From Verticiella alkaliphila (GTDB lineage Bacteria > Pseudomonadota > Gammaproteobacteria > Burkholderiales > Burkholderiaceae_B), in assembly GCF_018904615.1 (NCBI RefSeq), contig NZ_JADCNH010000002.1:219143-283142 (forward strand): a stretch of 64,000 nt of DNA, in the 5' to 3' direction. The position numbers and the translations under genes were made by a program. This document shows positions 16,667-26,700 of this stretch, piece after piece (position 1 is the stretch's first letter; each line of letters starts with the position of its first letter). Below the pieces are notes generated by a model. That model had not been told where the DNA came from and made no database searches. It worked only from the letters and a program-made list of their open reading frames with translations.

Positions 16667-16884
16667 GCGCTGTGGCAGCAGACGCGCCGCGCTGGCGTCT
16701 GTCGCATGGCGGCATGGCCCCCCTGCGCGGATGTCGCGCCGCAGGTGCAGCGCTTTGACGTGCCCAGCGCCGTGGTTCGGGGTGCCGAGACGCGACCCGC
16801 GTCTAGCGGCGTGGGACGCGTTGATCTGAATCGGCATGACTCAGGGCAGAGAGGCACTGCCGCGGCGCTTGGCCGGCTTGGGCA

Positions 16885-17787
16885 TCAGCCGTGATCCTGC
16901 TGCAGACGCTGGGCGAATTCGTGCATCAGCGGCGACCACGTCGCCATGTCCCGGCCGACGAGTGATCGGCTGCGGCGCAACTGTACCTGCATGCGCGGAT
17001 CCAGCCGGATCGGACGAAGGCCGAGCTCGCTGGCGCGCCTCAAGCTATCGCCGGGAATGGCGATCAGAAAGCCGTTGGCGGCGGCGAGTTCCATCGCGCC
17101 GTGCGAGATGAAGTCGAGCTCCAGGGCGGCGTCGGGCCGCGGCATGCCGATGTGCGCGAAGCCCGCGTCCAGCAGCACGCGGGCGCGCGATGATGGCGTG
17201 GGGAGAATCCATCGATGGCGGCCAAGTTCGTCCACGGGCACGGGTGTGCCACGATCGGACAGACCCGGCGCACTCGTCACGATGTGCAGCTCATCGACGC
17301 CCAAGGGCACATGACTCAGTTGATCGACGGCTGCGTACGTCGGCACGACGGCCAGATCCAGCGTGCCTTCCTCCACGCGCCGCACCAGCGAGTCCGACAA
17401 ATCCACATGCAGCTGCACGCGCATCGCGGGGCGGTGCGGGAACATGTCCGCCAGGGTGGGCAGCACCAGCGTATCCCGTGTGGCCCCGGTGGCGCCGATG
17501 CGCAGCAACCCCGCGTTGCCGGTGCGCAGTTCCGTGACATTGCGCACGGCACCTGCGTATTCGGCGTTCAGACGTTTGGCGTGCTGCAGGAAGGTCAGGC
17601 CCGCGGAGGTGAGTTGCAGCGGGCGACTGTCGCGATGAAACAGCGCAAGGCCCGTGTCGGCCTCGACCCGCTTGAGCGCCTTGGACAGCGCCGGCTGCGT
17701 CACGCCCAGCGCTGACGCGGCGCGCGCGAAGCTGCCGTGCTCGACCATGGCGACGAAGTACTCGATGTCTCGCAGCGTCAGGTTCAT
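16885..17787 (-). CDS. LysR family transcriptional regulator
   Basis: 300 residues from the ATG at 17787 (MNLTLRDIEYFVAMVEHGSFARAA), the usual LysR start; the frame is open further upstream. HTH: ALGVTQPALSKALKRVEADTGLALFHRDSRPLQLTSAGL. The effector domain contains LLRIGATGATRD and DLAVVPTYAAVDQL. Divergent from the first sulfatase gene with 94 bases between, so it is the likely regulator of the sulfatase-Bug-sulfatase run. Confidence 0.93.
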   Translation of the reverse strand: MNLTLRDIEYFVAMVEHGSFARAASALGVTQPALSKALKRVEADTGLALFHRDSRPLQLTSAGLTFLQHAKRLNAEYAGAVRNVTELRTGNAGLLRIGATGATRDTLVLPTLADMFPHRPAMRVQLHVDLSDSLVRRVEEGTLDLAVVPTYAAVDQLSHVPLGVDELHIVTSAPGLSDRGTPVPVDELGRHRWILPTPSSRARVLLDAGFAHIGMPRPDAALELDFISHGAMELAAANGFLIAIPGDSLRRASELGLRPIRLDPRMQVQLRRSRSLVGRDMATWSPLMHEFAQRLQQDHG

Positions 17788-17881
17788 GACTGAAAGTAAT
17801 GGCGAACGTGCACTTACGGAAAGTTGTGCCGCAGGCAAGTCCATACACTGCACTGATCGACATCAGAAGGGGACCCGAGGC

Positions 17882-19225
17882 ATGACCACCAAGCCGAACA
17901 TCGTGCTCATCGTTGCCGACAATCTAGGCTGGGGCGAGCTGGGTTGCTATGGCGGTGGTGCCTTGCGGGGTGCGCCGACGCCGCGCATCGACGCGCTGGC
18001 AAAAAGCGGCTTTCTGCTGCAGAACTTTAATGTGGAAAGCGACTGTGTGCCAACCCGGTCCGCGTTGATGACAGGGCGTCATCCGATTCGCACGGGTTGC
18101 CTGCAGTCCGTGCCACCCGGCCTGCCGCAAGGCCTCACACCGGGCGAAGTGACACTGGCCCAGCTGTGCTCGGCCCAGGGTTATGCCACCGCGCATTACG
18201 GCAAATGGCATCTGGGCGACGTGGAAGGGCGGTATCCGTCGGACCGTGGCTTTGACGAATGGTATGGCATACCGCGCACGACGGACGAGAGCCAGTTCAC
18301 GTCGTCCGTGGGGTTTGATCCCGAGGCGGCGGACATTCCCTACATCATGGAGGGGCGCGCCGGCGAGCCCTCGAGGAACGTCAAGGTCTACGACCTCGAT
18401 ACGCGGCGGCACATCGACGCCGACCTGGTGGAGCGCTCCAGGACGTTCATGCGGCGGCACCATGCGGCCGAGCGCCCGTTCTTCCTGTATCTGCCGCTTG
18501 TGCATCTGCACTTTCCGACGTTGCCGCACCCGGATTTTGAGGGCGCGTCGGATCACGGCGAGTTTGCCGACTCGATGATGGAGATGGACCACCGCGTGGG
18601 GCAGGTGCTCGACGAGATCGATGCCCTGGGCATTGCCGAGAACACGCTCTTCATCTTCTGCAGCGACAACGGACCCGAGTTTCGCAGCCCGTACCGCGGC
18701 ACCGCGGGCCCCTGGCGCGGCACCTACCACACCGCCATGGAAGGCAGCCTGCGCGTGCCGTTCATCGCGCGCTGGCCAGGCCGCATCCCATCCGCGCAGG
18801 TCAGCAACGAGATCGTGCACGTCACCGATGTCTTCTCGACGCTGGCGCGCGTGGCCGGTGCCGCCGTGCCTGCGGACCGTCCCATCGATGGCGTGGATCA
18901 GTGGGATTTCCTGACGGGCCTGCAGGAGAAATCGGCGCGAGAGGGCTTTCCCTTCTACATCAAGAACGAGTTGCGCGCAGTGAAGTGGCGCGACTGGAAG
19001 CTGCACTTCTACTGGGAGCCCGAAGTCAACGAAGGCAAGGGCAAGCTCGAGTCGCCTTACCTCTTCAACACCACCCGTGATCCGAAGGAAGAGACGGACG
19101 TTCTCGTCTTCAACACCTGGGTGATGGGCCCGATGCTGCGCATCGTCAAGCGAATGAACGACAGCTTCCAGCGCTACCCCAACACCGTCCCGGGCGCGAG
19201 CAGCGATGCCTTCGGCAAGCGCTGA
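17882..19225 (+). CDS. Sulfatase (Cys-type arylsulfatase family)
   Basis: 447 residues, start at 17882 with AAGGGG upstream. It hydrolyses a sulfate ester. The active-site motif is CVPTRSALMTG with Cys55, which must be converted to formylglycine by a formylglycine-generating enzyme encoded elsewhere. NIVLIVADNLGWGELG supplies metal ligands, HYGKWHLGD is the second signature, and CSDNGPEF holds further ligands. No signal peptide is seen, so it seems cytoplasmic; the ester would then have to be imported. First gene of a run controlled by the divergent LysR. Confidence 0.93.
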   Translation: MTTKPNIVLIVADNLGWGELGCYGGGALRGAPTPRIDALAKSGFLLQNFNVESDCVPTRSALMTGRHPIRTGCLQSVPPGLPQGLTPGEVTLAQLCSAQGYATAHYGKWHLGDVEGRYPSDRGFDEWYGIPRTTDESQFTSSVGFDPEAADIPYIMEGRAGEPSRNVKVYDLDTRRHIDADLVERSRTFMRRHHAAERPFFLYLPLVHLHFPTLPHPDFEGASDHGEFADSMMEMDHRVGQVLDEIDALGIAENTLFIFCSDNGPEFRSPYRGTAGPWRGTYHTAMEGSLRVPFIARWPGRIPSAQVSNEIVHVTDVFSTLARVAGAAVPADRPIDGVDQWDFLTGLQEKSAREGFPFYIKNELRAVKWRDWKLHFYWEPEVNEGKGKLESPYLFNTTRDPKEETDVLVFNTWVMGPMLRIVKRMNDSFQRYPNTVPGASSDAFGKR

Positions 19226-19295
19226 GCAACGCGTGCGGCAGGGTCTTCTGCCGTCTCGGCGGCGTTTCTGTGCACCACCTTCTGAGAGGTCCACC

Positions 19296-20254
19296 ATGCG
19301 TCATGCAGCACGAGTCGTCCTTGCGTCCTTCGCCATGCTCGTCACGAGCATTCCTGCTGCAGGCTGGGCTGCAAGCCCGTGGCCTTCCGAGCAGCCGATC
19401 ACCTGGGTCGTGGGGTTCACACCCGGCGGCTCGGTGGACGTCATCACGCGCGCGCTGGCCCAGCAGGTCGGCAAGGAGCTGAACCAGAGCGTCGTCGTCG
19501 AGAACAAGCCAGGCGGTGCCGGTGGCATCGCGCTGGCGGCGGTGGCGCGAGCCCGTCCGGATGGCTACACCCTCGTCACGGCGGCCGGGCCTATCCTGCA
19601 CGCGCCGCACGTGCCCAAGGTAGGCGCCGGGCTCACCGCCGTGGCGCCAATCGCGCAGGGGGCCGTCGTGCTCGTGGGGCCAGCCAGCGGGCCCAAGGAC
19701 TTCGCCGCGCTCAGCGCCGCCATCAAGGCGAATCCCGGCAAGTTCGCGTATGCGAGTTCAGGCATTGGCACGGGTCAGCACATTGCCGGCGAGATGCTCA
19801 ACCAGGCCATGGGCGCGGACATGGTGCACGTGCCCTACAAAGGCGGTGGCCAAGCTGTGGTGGACGTGATGGGCGGTGTGGTGCCGCTCGCCTTCCTCGG
19901 TGTGTCGTCTGTCTACGAGCACGTTCGCAGCGGCAAGCTGACCGCCTACGCCGTCACGACTGCGCAGCGGGCCGAGGCGTCGCCGGAAGTGCCCACCCTG
20001 CGCGAAGCCGGGCTGTCCAACTTCGAGCTGCCGCAATGGTACGTGGTGGCGGTCCCGGAGGGCACGCCCCAGGACGTGGCCGACAAGCTGCGGGCGGCGA
20101 CGGCGGCAGCCGTGAAGACGCCGGAGATCCAGCGTCTGCTCACGTCCAACAGCCTGAGCTCGGTCGATGCCAGCATCGATGCCAACGCGCTGGTCAAGGA
20201 AAGCATGGACGCGCGGAGTCCGTGGCCCGTGAGGCGAACATCCGCCTGGACTGA
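19296..20254 (+). pseudogene. Bug/TctC family receptor with a frame break near its C-terminus
   Basis: Start at 19296 with GAGAGG six bases upstream; signal peptide ends WAA (about 27). Motifs: GFTPGGSVDVITRA, ENKPGGAGGI, VPYKGGGQAVVDVM. The frame holds to SMDAR at 20205-20216, then turns into unrelated sequence that overlaps the next gene. The expected Bug ending ESVAREANIRLD is present in the other frame and stops at 20254. One base missing near 20211-20216 explains this. With the base restored the protein is about 319 residues and normal. It lies between two sulfatase genes, 33 bases before the second, so it is probably the receptor of the organosulfate system. Confidence 0.85.
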
Positions 20255-20286
20255 CCCATCCGCTCACTGCATCGCCAAGAGACCCT

Positions 20287-21621
20287 ATGACCGTTCGCTC
20301 GCCACGCCCCAACCTCATCTTCATCCTGGCCGACGACCTCGGCTACGCCGACCTGGGCTGTACCGGCGCGATGGATGCCTACAACCGGCGCGCCGATGTG
20401 TCCCCCAACCTGGACGCGCTGGCGAGCCGGGGCGTGCGCTTCACGCGCGGCTATGCGAACTCGGCGGTGTGCTCGCCCACGCGCTTCGCGCTCATCACCG
20501 GACGGTGGCAGTACCGCCTGCGCGGTGGCGCGGAAGAGCCCTTGCCCACCCTGCAGGACGACAAGGTGCTCGGCTTGCCGCCCGAGCATCCGACGATGCC
20601 GTCGCTCCTGCGTGAGGCGGGTTACCGCACGGCGCTCGTGGGCAAGTGGCACCTGGGGCCCGCGCCGCGCTTCGGCGCGAACAAGTCCGGGTACGACTAC
20701 TTCTATGGGTTCCAGGCCGGCGGCTCGGACTACTTCGCCCATTGCGACCCGCGTGGCCGCCCGGATCTGTGGGAGAACGAGACGCCCATCGTCGAGGAGG
20801 GCTATCTCACCGATCTGTTGTCCGAGAAGGCATGTCGCTTCATCGAATCCGTGGGGGATACGTCGCCCTTCCTGCTGAGCCTGCACTACAGCGCGCCGCA
20901 CTGGCCCTGGCTCACGCGGGATGACGCCGTCGAGTCGCAGCGCATCCAGGGCATCGGCAAGCATCTGGACGGCGGATCGATCGACACCTACCAGCGCATG
21001 ATCCATCACATGGACGAAGGCATCGGCCGGGTGATCGACACCCTGGAGCGGCTGGGCCTGGCAGAGAACACACTGATCGTCTTCACCAGCGACAACGGGG
21101 GCGAGCGCTTTTCCAACAACTGGCCGCTCGTGGGCCAGAAGATGGATCTGCTCGAAGGCGGCATTCGCGTGCCCACCGTGGCGGCCTGGCCACGCGGATT
21201 GCCGGCAGGGGTCGTGAGCGAGCAGCCGCACATGACGATGGACTGGACCGCCACCTTCATGGCGGCCGCGGGCGTCGCGGCGCACCCGGACTATCCGCTC
21301 GACGGCGTTTCTCTGCTCCCCGGGCTGGCGCAGCCCGAGGCCACGGTGGCTCGGGATCTGTACTGGCGCATGAAGCACCGCGATCAGCGCGCCATGATCC
21401 GTGGCGATTGGAAGTATCTGCAGGTCGAGGGGATCGAATACCTCTTCAACTTGCGCAAGGACCCGCGCGAGCGCGCCAATCTGCGCGAGCGTGAGCCGGC
21501 GCGCCTGGCTGAGCTGCGCGAGGCGTGGGCCCAGTGGGATGCGACGCTGCCGCCCATCCCCGAGGACGCGCGCGCCTACCTCGTCTTCGACAAGCGTCAG
21601 CTTCCCCAGGCGACGTTCTAA
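20287..21621 (+). CDS. Sulfatase (Cys-type arylsulfatase family)
   Basis: 444 residues. Active-site motif CSPTRFALITG with Cys62 (to be formylglycine); NLIFILADDLGYADLGC gives metal ligands; VGKWHLGP is the second signature and FTSDNGGERF the C-terminal ligand segment. No signal peptide. Only moderately similar to the sulfatase at 17882, so the two probably handle different esters. It overlaps the convergent MFS gene by 4 bases at its end. Confidence 0.93.
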   Translation: MTVRSPRPNLIFILADDLGYADLGCTGAMDAYNRRADVSPNLDALASRGVRFTRGYANSAVCSPTRFALITGRWQYRLRGGAEEPLPTLQDDKVLGLPPEHPTMPSLLREAGYRTALVGKWHLGPAPRFGANKSGYDYFYGFQAGGSDYFAHCDPRGRPDLWENETPIVEEGYLTDLLSEKACRFIESVGDTSPFLLSLHYSAPHWPWLTRDDAVESQRIQGIGKHLDGGSIDTYQRMIHHMDEGIGRVIDTLERLGLAENTLIVFTSDNGGERFSNNWPLVGQKMDLLEGGIRVPTVAAWPRGLPAGVVSEQPHMTMDWTATFMAAAGVAAHPDYPLDGVSLLPGLAQPEATVARDLYWRMKHRDQRAMIRGDWKYLQVEGIEYLFNLRKDPRERANLREREPARLAELREAWAQWDATLPPIPEDARAYLVFDKRQLPQATF

Positions 21622-22790
21622 CGTGCAATACGCCACGTGGTGACCAGACCCACGACGGCGAGCGTCAGAATCGCGCCTGCGAACGTGGCCGCCGTGAGTG
21701 GCAGACCGAAGCGGCCCGCTGCGTAGCCCGCAAGAAGAATCGGCACGGCGTTCGTCAGATAGCTCTGGATGTAGAACGCGGCCATGAGGCCGGCGCGCTC
21801 GTGGGGCTGCGCGAAGGGCACGATGGTGCGCAGCGTGCCGAGGAAAGCGGCACCGAAGCCCACGCCCGCGATGATGGGCGCAATCATGAGAATGACGAGA
21901 TCGCGCAGCAGTATCCCGGTGAGGAACGTGACGGTGCCCGCGACCAGGCTGAACGCGCCGACGCGCAGGGCCAGGTGGGGACTGCGCAGGCGCATCAGCA
22001 GCACGCCGATCGCGCCCGTGAAGGTGAGCAGGGCTGCAGCAATGCCGCCCAGCCAGGCTGCCTGCGGCCCCGCGATGTCGCGCAGCAGGGATGGCATGAG
22101 CGCCATGTACATGCCGCCCAAAGCCCAGAGGGCCATGTTGACGGGCGTGACCCGCCAGAGCGGCGCTCGCGCTGCGGCGGGCACGCCGACACGAGGCCGC
22201 CAGGACCAGGCGGCGGGATCGCGGGCGGTCGATGTCTCCGGAGCCCGCGCAGAGCGTGCCGTCTGCACCAGGAAGAGCGCGAGAAGCACGGCAAAGCCCA
22301 ATCGCAGTGGATAAGGCGCAAACTCGGCAAGCAGCGTGCTCGACAGGGCGCCGATGCCCATGCCGATCATCGGCACAACGCTGTTGATGAGCGCGCCGCG
22401 GTCCCGATCCAGGTCGAGCAGGGCCGCGCCCACTGCCGTGGTGGCCAGGCCCGTGGCAAAGCCCTGCACGATGCGCGCGGCGAGCAGCCAGGCGATGTCA
22501 TCGGCCAGCAGGAACAGGGTGACAGCAAGCGTCTGGAACGCCAGGGCGGCGAGGATGACGGGCTTGCGGCCGATTCGGTCGGACAGCGCGCCGAAACTCA
22601 GCAGCGCCAGCAGCAGCCCTGCGGCGTAAACGGCGAACACGGCCGTGAGCCACAGGGAAGAGAAACCCCAGGTCTCCTGGTAGAGCCGGTACAACGGTGT
22701 GGGGGAGGCCGAGGCTGCAAGAAAGGTGATCAGCGTGAGCGCGTGCAGTGCCATGGCGGGATGGCGGGCACCGGCAGATGAGGGTGACAT
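21618..22790 (-). CDS. MFS transporter
   Basis: 390 residues with about twelve hydrophobic segments. The loop 2-3 signature is GALSDRIGRKPVIL and the motif C-like region is SVVPMIGMGIGALSS. The C-half begins with RVTPVNMALWALGGMYMAL. The pattern resembles drug-efflux or sugar-efflux carriers of 12 helices. Tail-to-tail with the second sulfatase (4-base overlap), it is transcribed separately. The substrate is unknown. Confidence 0.9.
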   Translation of the reverse strand: MSPSSAGARHPAMALHALTLITFLAASASPTPLYRLYQETWGFSSLWLTAVFAVYAAGLLLALLSFGALSDRIGRKPVILAALAFQTLAVTLFLLADDIAWLLAARIVQGFATGLATTAVGAALLDLDRDRGALINSVVPMIGMGIGALSSTLLAEFAPYPLRLGFAVLLALFLVQTARSARAPETSTARDPAAWSWRPRVGVPAAARAPLWRVTPVNMALWALGGMYMALMPSLLRDIAGPQAAWLGGIAAALLTFTGAIGVLLMRLRSPHLALRVGAFSLVAGTVTFLTGILLRDLVILMIAPIIAGVGFGAAFLGTLRTIVPFAQPHERAGLMAAFYIQSYLTNAVPILLAGYAAGRFGLPLTAATFAGAILTLAVVGLVTTWRIAR

Positions 22791-22848
22791 GAAGGCAAGG
22801 CGAGGGCGGCAACGAGCGCCGGAAGGTCATATGATGCCCGGTTTCCAG

Positions 22849-22880
22849 CCCGGCCTTTGCGCGAGAGCGCAAAGGCCGGG
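22849..22880. terminator. Hairpin downstream of the phosphoketolase gene
   Basis: CCCGGCCTTTGCGC (22849-22862), four-base loop, GCGCAAAGGCCGGG (22867-22880): a perfect 14-bp stem between the phosphoketolase stop and the MFS start. No T-run follows on the minus strand, so it may be an mRNA-stabilising or factor-aided terminator structure. Confidence 0.6.
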
Positions 22881-22917
22881 GGACCGACGCTTCAACGCAT
22901 TCCCCCTGGGATGTCGA

Positions 22918-25296
22918 TCAGCCCTGCCACTGCCAATCACGTATCTCCGGCAGATCCACCCCGTGCGCACGGATGTATTCGTCGTGCTGCGCGAGCTTGT
23001 CCTGTAGCCCCTGCTGCAGGTAGGCGGCGCGTGCGCCCAGGCCCGGCAGGCGGTCCAGCACGGCCGCCATGAGGTGAAAGCGATCCAGGCGGTTGCGCAC
23101 GACCATGTCGAACGTCGTCGTGGTCGAGCCTTCCTCCTGGTACCCGTGCACATGCAGGTTGGCGTGGTTCGTGCGCTTGTAGGCGAGCCGATGGATCAGC
23201 CACGGGTAGCCGTGATAGGCGAAGATCACAGGCTTGTCGGTGGTGAAGAGGGCGTCGAAGGCTTTGTCCGGCAGACCGTGCGGGTGATGACTCGGCGGCT
23301 GCAGCGTCATCAGGTCCACCACGTTGATCACCCGAATCCTGAGCTCGGGCAGTGCCTCACGCAGCAGCATGACGGCAGCCAGGGTCTCGAGGGTGGGCAC
23401 GTCGCCCGCGCAGGCCAGCACGACGTCGGGCTCGGCGCCTGCATCGTTGCTCGCCCATGCCCAGATGCCGATGCCGCGCTGGCAATGCCGTGCAGCGGCT
23501 GCGCGGTCCAGCCATTGTGGGGCAGGGGCCTTGCCTGCCACGATCACGTTCACGCGATCCCAGCTACCCAGGCAATGTTCTGCCACGGCGAGCAGCGTGT
23601 TGGCATCCGGCGGCAGATACACGCGCACGATGTCGGACTTCTTGTTGACGACGTGATCGATGAAGCCCGGGTCCTGGTGGCTGAAGCCGTTGTGATCCTG
23701 TTGCCAGACGTGCGAGGTGAGAAGGTAGTTGAGCGAGGCGATGGGTTGGCGCCACGGCACCTCGCGCGATGTCTTGAGCCACTTCGCGTGCTGGTTGAAC
23801 ATGGCATCGACGATGTGGATGAAGGCCTCGTAGCAGGAGAAGAGACCATGCCGGCCGGTGAGCAGATAGCCTTCGAGCCAGCCTTGGCAGAGGTGTTCGC
23901 TCAACACTTCCATGACGCGGCCGTCGCGCGCGAGGTGTTCGTCTTCCGGCACGGTGGCCGCGTTCCAGGCGCGCTCCGTGGTCTCGAAGACGGCTTGCAG
24001 GCGATTCGACGCGGTCTCATCGGGGCCGAAGACGCGGAAGTTGCGGTTCTGGGCGTTGGCCCGCAACACGTCACGCAGGTACTCACCCAGTGCCCGGGTC
24101 GCCTGACCTTTGACGCTGCCTGGCGCAGGCACGTCCAGCGCATAGGGCGCGATCTCCGGCAGGCGCAGCGGACGTCGTAGCGCACCGCCGTTGGCGTGGG
24201 GGTTGGCGCTCATGCGGCGGATGCCGTCGGGCGCGAGCGCTGCGATCTCGGCACGCAGACGGCCTTCATCGTCGAAGAGCTCCTCAGGCCCGTAGCTGCG
24301 CAGCCATTGTTCCAGCAAATGCAGATGTTCGGCGTTGGCCATGTCGGCAAACGGTACTTGGTGCGAGCGCCAGAACCCTTCGTTCTTCAGGCCATCCACG
24401 GTCTTGGGCCCGGTCCAGCCCTTGGGGCTGCGCAACACGATCAGGGGCCAGCGGGGTCGCTCAGTGTGGCCCTGGGCGCGGGCCGCCGACTGGATCGTGC
24501 GAATGCCTGACATCGCCGTGTCCATGGCCGCAGCCATCGCCCGGTGCATGGGCGTCGGGTCTTCGCCCTCGACGTAGATCGGCTCGTAGCCATAGCCGCG
24601 CAGCAAGGCGTCGAGCTCCTCGGGCGGGATGCGGGCGAGCACCGTCGGGTTGGCGATCTTGTAGCCGTTCAGGTGCAGGATCGGCAGCACGGCGCCGTCC
24701 GTGACCGGATCCAGGAACTTGTTGGCGTGCCAGGATGCGGCGAGCGGCCCCGTCTCGGCTTCTCCATCGCCCACGACGCAGGCGGCAATGAGATCGGGGT
24801 TGTCCAGCACGGCGCCGAAGGCATGGGCAAGTGAATAGCCGAGTTCGCCGCCTTCATGGATCGACCCAGGCGTCTCGGGGGCGGCGTGGCTCGGGATGCC
24901 GCCGGGAAACGAGAACTGCCGTACCAGGCGGCGCAGGCCTTCCTCATCCTGAGAGACGGCCGGGTAGATCTCGCTGTAGGTGCCCTCGAGATACGTATTG
25001 GCGACCACGCCCGGCGCGCCATGCCCCGGGCCTGCGATGTACAGCATGTTCAGGTCGTGCGCGCGGATCACGCGGTTCAGATGCACGTAGATGAAATTCA
25101 GACCGGGGGTGGTACCCCAATGCCCGAGCAGGCGCGGCTTGACGTGGGCGGGTTCCAGTGGCTCGCGAAGCAGCGGGTTGTCCAGCAGGTAGATCTGCGC
25201 GACGGACAGGTAGTTGGCAGCGCGCCACCAGGCGTGCATGCGATGCAGAAGTTCGGGGTCGAGCGGCGTGGATGCAGTCACAGCGGATTCGGTCAT
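22918..25296 (-). CDS. xfp: Xylulose-5-phosphate/fructose-6-phosphate phosphoketolase
   Basis: 792 residues, full family length. A thiamine diphosphate enzyme that splits xylulose 5-phosphate (or fructose 6-phosphate) with phosphate into acetyl phosphate and glyceraldehyde 3-phosphate (or erythrose 4-phosphate). Seen: [18 protein letters not shown], the ThDP/Mg motif [30 protein letters not shown], and the C-terminal [18 protein letters not shown]. It is 79 bases downstream of ackA on the same strand, giving a two-step route from sugar phosphate to acetate plus ATP. A hairpin follows the stop. Confidence 0.97.
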   Translation of the reverse strand: MTESAVTASTPLDPELLHRMHAWWRAANYLSVAQIYLLDNPLLREPLEPAHVKPRLLGHWGTTPGLNFIYVHLNRVIRAHDLNMLYIAGPGHGAPGVVANTYLEGTYSEIYPAVSQDEEGLRRLVRQFSFPGGIPSHAAPETPGSIHEGGELGYSLAHAFGAVLDNPDLIAACVVGDGEAETGPLAASWHANKFLDPVTDGAVLPILHLNGYKIANPTVLARIPPEELDALLRGYGYEPIYVEGEDPTPMHRAMAAAMDTAMSGIRTIQSAARAQGHTERPRWPLIVLRSPKGWTGPKTVDGLKNEGFWRSHQVPFADMANAEHLHLLEQWLRSYGPEELFDDEGRLRAEIAALAPDGIRRMSANPHANGGALRRPLRLPEIAPYALDVPAPGSVKGQATRALGEYLRDVLRANAQNRNFRVFGPDETASNRLQAVFETTERAWNAATVPEDEHLARDGRVMEVLSEHLCQGWLEGYLLTGRHGLFSCYEAFIHIVDAMFNQHAKWLKTSREVPWRQPIASLNYLLTSHVWQQDHNGFSHQDPGFIDHVVNKKSDIVRVYLPPDANTLLAVAEHCLGSWDRVNVIVAGKAPAPQWLDRAAAARHCQRGIGIWAWASNDAGAEPDVVLACAGDVPTLETLAAVMLLREALPELRIRVINVVDLMTLQPPSHHPHGLPDKAFDALFTTDKPVIFAYHGYPWLIHRLAYKRTNHANLHVHGYQEEGSTTTTFDMVVRNRLDRFHLMAAVLDRLPGLGARAAYLQQGLQDKLAQHDEYIRAHGVDLPEIRDWQWQG

Positions 25297-25375
25297 GCGG
25301 CTTCCTCTTGGCAGGTGAGGCGATGGGCATGGCCGTCAGTCAGCCATCGGCGTGCCCATGCTGTCGCGCTGGCTG

Positions 25376-26560
25376 TCATGGCTGGGCGCGTGCCACGGCC
25401 AATGTGTGGGCGGCGATCATGGATTCTTCGTCGGTGGGCACGACGAGCACGGCCACGCGGCTGTCGGCTGCTTCCAGGCGCAGCGCATGGCGGGCGTTGG
25501 CTGTCGCGTCCAGCGTCACGCCAAGCCACGCGAGATGCGCGCACACGGCGGCTCGCACCCAGGGCTGGTGCTCGCCGATGCCCGCAGTGAAGACCAGCGC
25601 GTCCAGGCCGCCGAGGCCGGTGGCCATCGCAGCCACTTCGCGGGCGATACGCAGCACGAAACTCTGGCAGGCCTCGCGCGCCTGGGCCGTGGGGCTGTCG
25701 ACCAAGTCCCGGATGTCCGCGCTCTCGCCCGAGAGGCCTAGGAGCCCTGACTGGTGATAGAGCATCTCCTGCACCTGGGGCACGCTCATGCCGCGCTCGG
25801 TCAGCAGGTGCAGGAGAACACCCGGATCCAGCGTGCCGCTGCGCGTGGCCATGGGAATGCCGTCCAGAGTGGAGAAGCCCATGCTGGCATCCTGACTCCG
25901 GCCCTCGCGCAAGGCGCACAGGCTGGCACCGCTGCCCAGGTGCGCGACGATGACGCGGCCGCGCGCAAGCTCAGGGGCCACTGCGCGAAGGCGCTCGGCC
26001 ACGAAGGCGTACGACAGACCGTGAAAGCCGTAGCGTTTGACGCCAGCATCGAAGAGCGCGCGCGGCAAGGGCAGTCGGCGCGTGAGCGCCGGCTGCGTGG
26101 CGTGAAAGGCCGTATCGAAGGTGGCGACCTGCAGCAGACCGGGATCGTGCGCCCGGATCGCCCGAATGAGCCGGACATTCTGGGGCTGATGCAAGGGGGC
26201 GAGCGGAACGAGTGCTTCGATGCCCGCGAGGACGTCGTCGGAGACGGCCACGGCCGTGGTGAAGCGATCCGCGCCATGCACGACGCGATGCCCGATGGCG
26301 GCGATGGCGTCCAGCGCGACGTGCTGCTTCAGGTGCGCGAGCGTCTGTGCGACGAGGTGCTCGGGCTGCGCATGGGCGTCGGCAGACAGCGGGACGGTGT
26401 GCTCATCGTGCGCACACGGGATGTGCAGGGGGGCAGGGCGTTCGCGCAGATCCACATGCGCCCTGGCGCGCTGGCGGGGTGTGTCGCCGCTGATGTCGAA
26501 CACCCCGAGCTTGATCGTCGAGGAACCTGGATTGAAGGTGAGGAGAACGGGCGTCGTCAT
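25376..26560 (-). CDS. ackA: Acetate kinase
   Basis: 394 residues. Converts acetyl phosphate plus ADP to acetate and ATP. The ASKHA signature opens the protein (LLTFNPGSSTIKLGVFD); IGHRVVHGADRF, then YGFHGLSYAFVAERL and the phosphate loop VAHLGSGASLCALREGRS are all conserved, as is VFTAGIGEHQPWVRAAVC near the C-terminus. It is the first gene of the ackA-xfp pair. No phosphotransacetylase gene is adjacent, so acetyl phosphate comes from phosphoketolase here. Confidence 0.97.
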   Translation of the reverse strand: MTTPVLLTFNPGSSTIKLGVFDISGDTPRQRARAHVDLRERPAPLHIPCAHDEHTVPLSADAHAQPEHLVAQTLAHLKQHVALDAIAAIGHRVVHGADRFTTAVAVSDDVLAGIEALVPLAPLHQPQNVRLIRAIRAHDPGLLQVATFDTAFHATQPALTRRLPLPRALFDAGVKRYGFHGLSYAFVAERLRAVAPELARGRVIVAHLGSGASLCALREGRSQDASMGFSTLDGIPMATRSGTLDPGVLLHLLTERGMSVPQVQEMLYHQSGLLGLSGESADIRDLVDSPTAQAREACQSFVLRIAREVAAMATGLGGLDALVFTAGIGEHQPWVRAAVCAHLAWLGVTLDATANARHALRLEAADSRVAVLVVPTDEESMIAAHTLAVARAQP

Positions 26561-26700
26561 GCGGTCGGGGCCCTCCGGCAGTGGGCGGCCTTGTCGGCCC
26601 GCCCGATCCTGCCATTCTGGGTGTTTCCGCAGGAGCCCGCAAATGCGGGGCCGCTGGCGCTCGTCGCGTACCGCTCGCCAACGGCCCGCACCGCGCGACC

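Noticed and set aside
19206..20615. 469-residue frame as the real Bug gene product
   Set aside because: Its last 130 residues overlap the sulfatase gene and are unlike Bug proteins; the conserved Bug C-terminus lies in another frame and stops at 20254.
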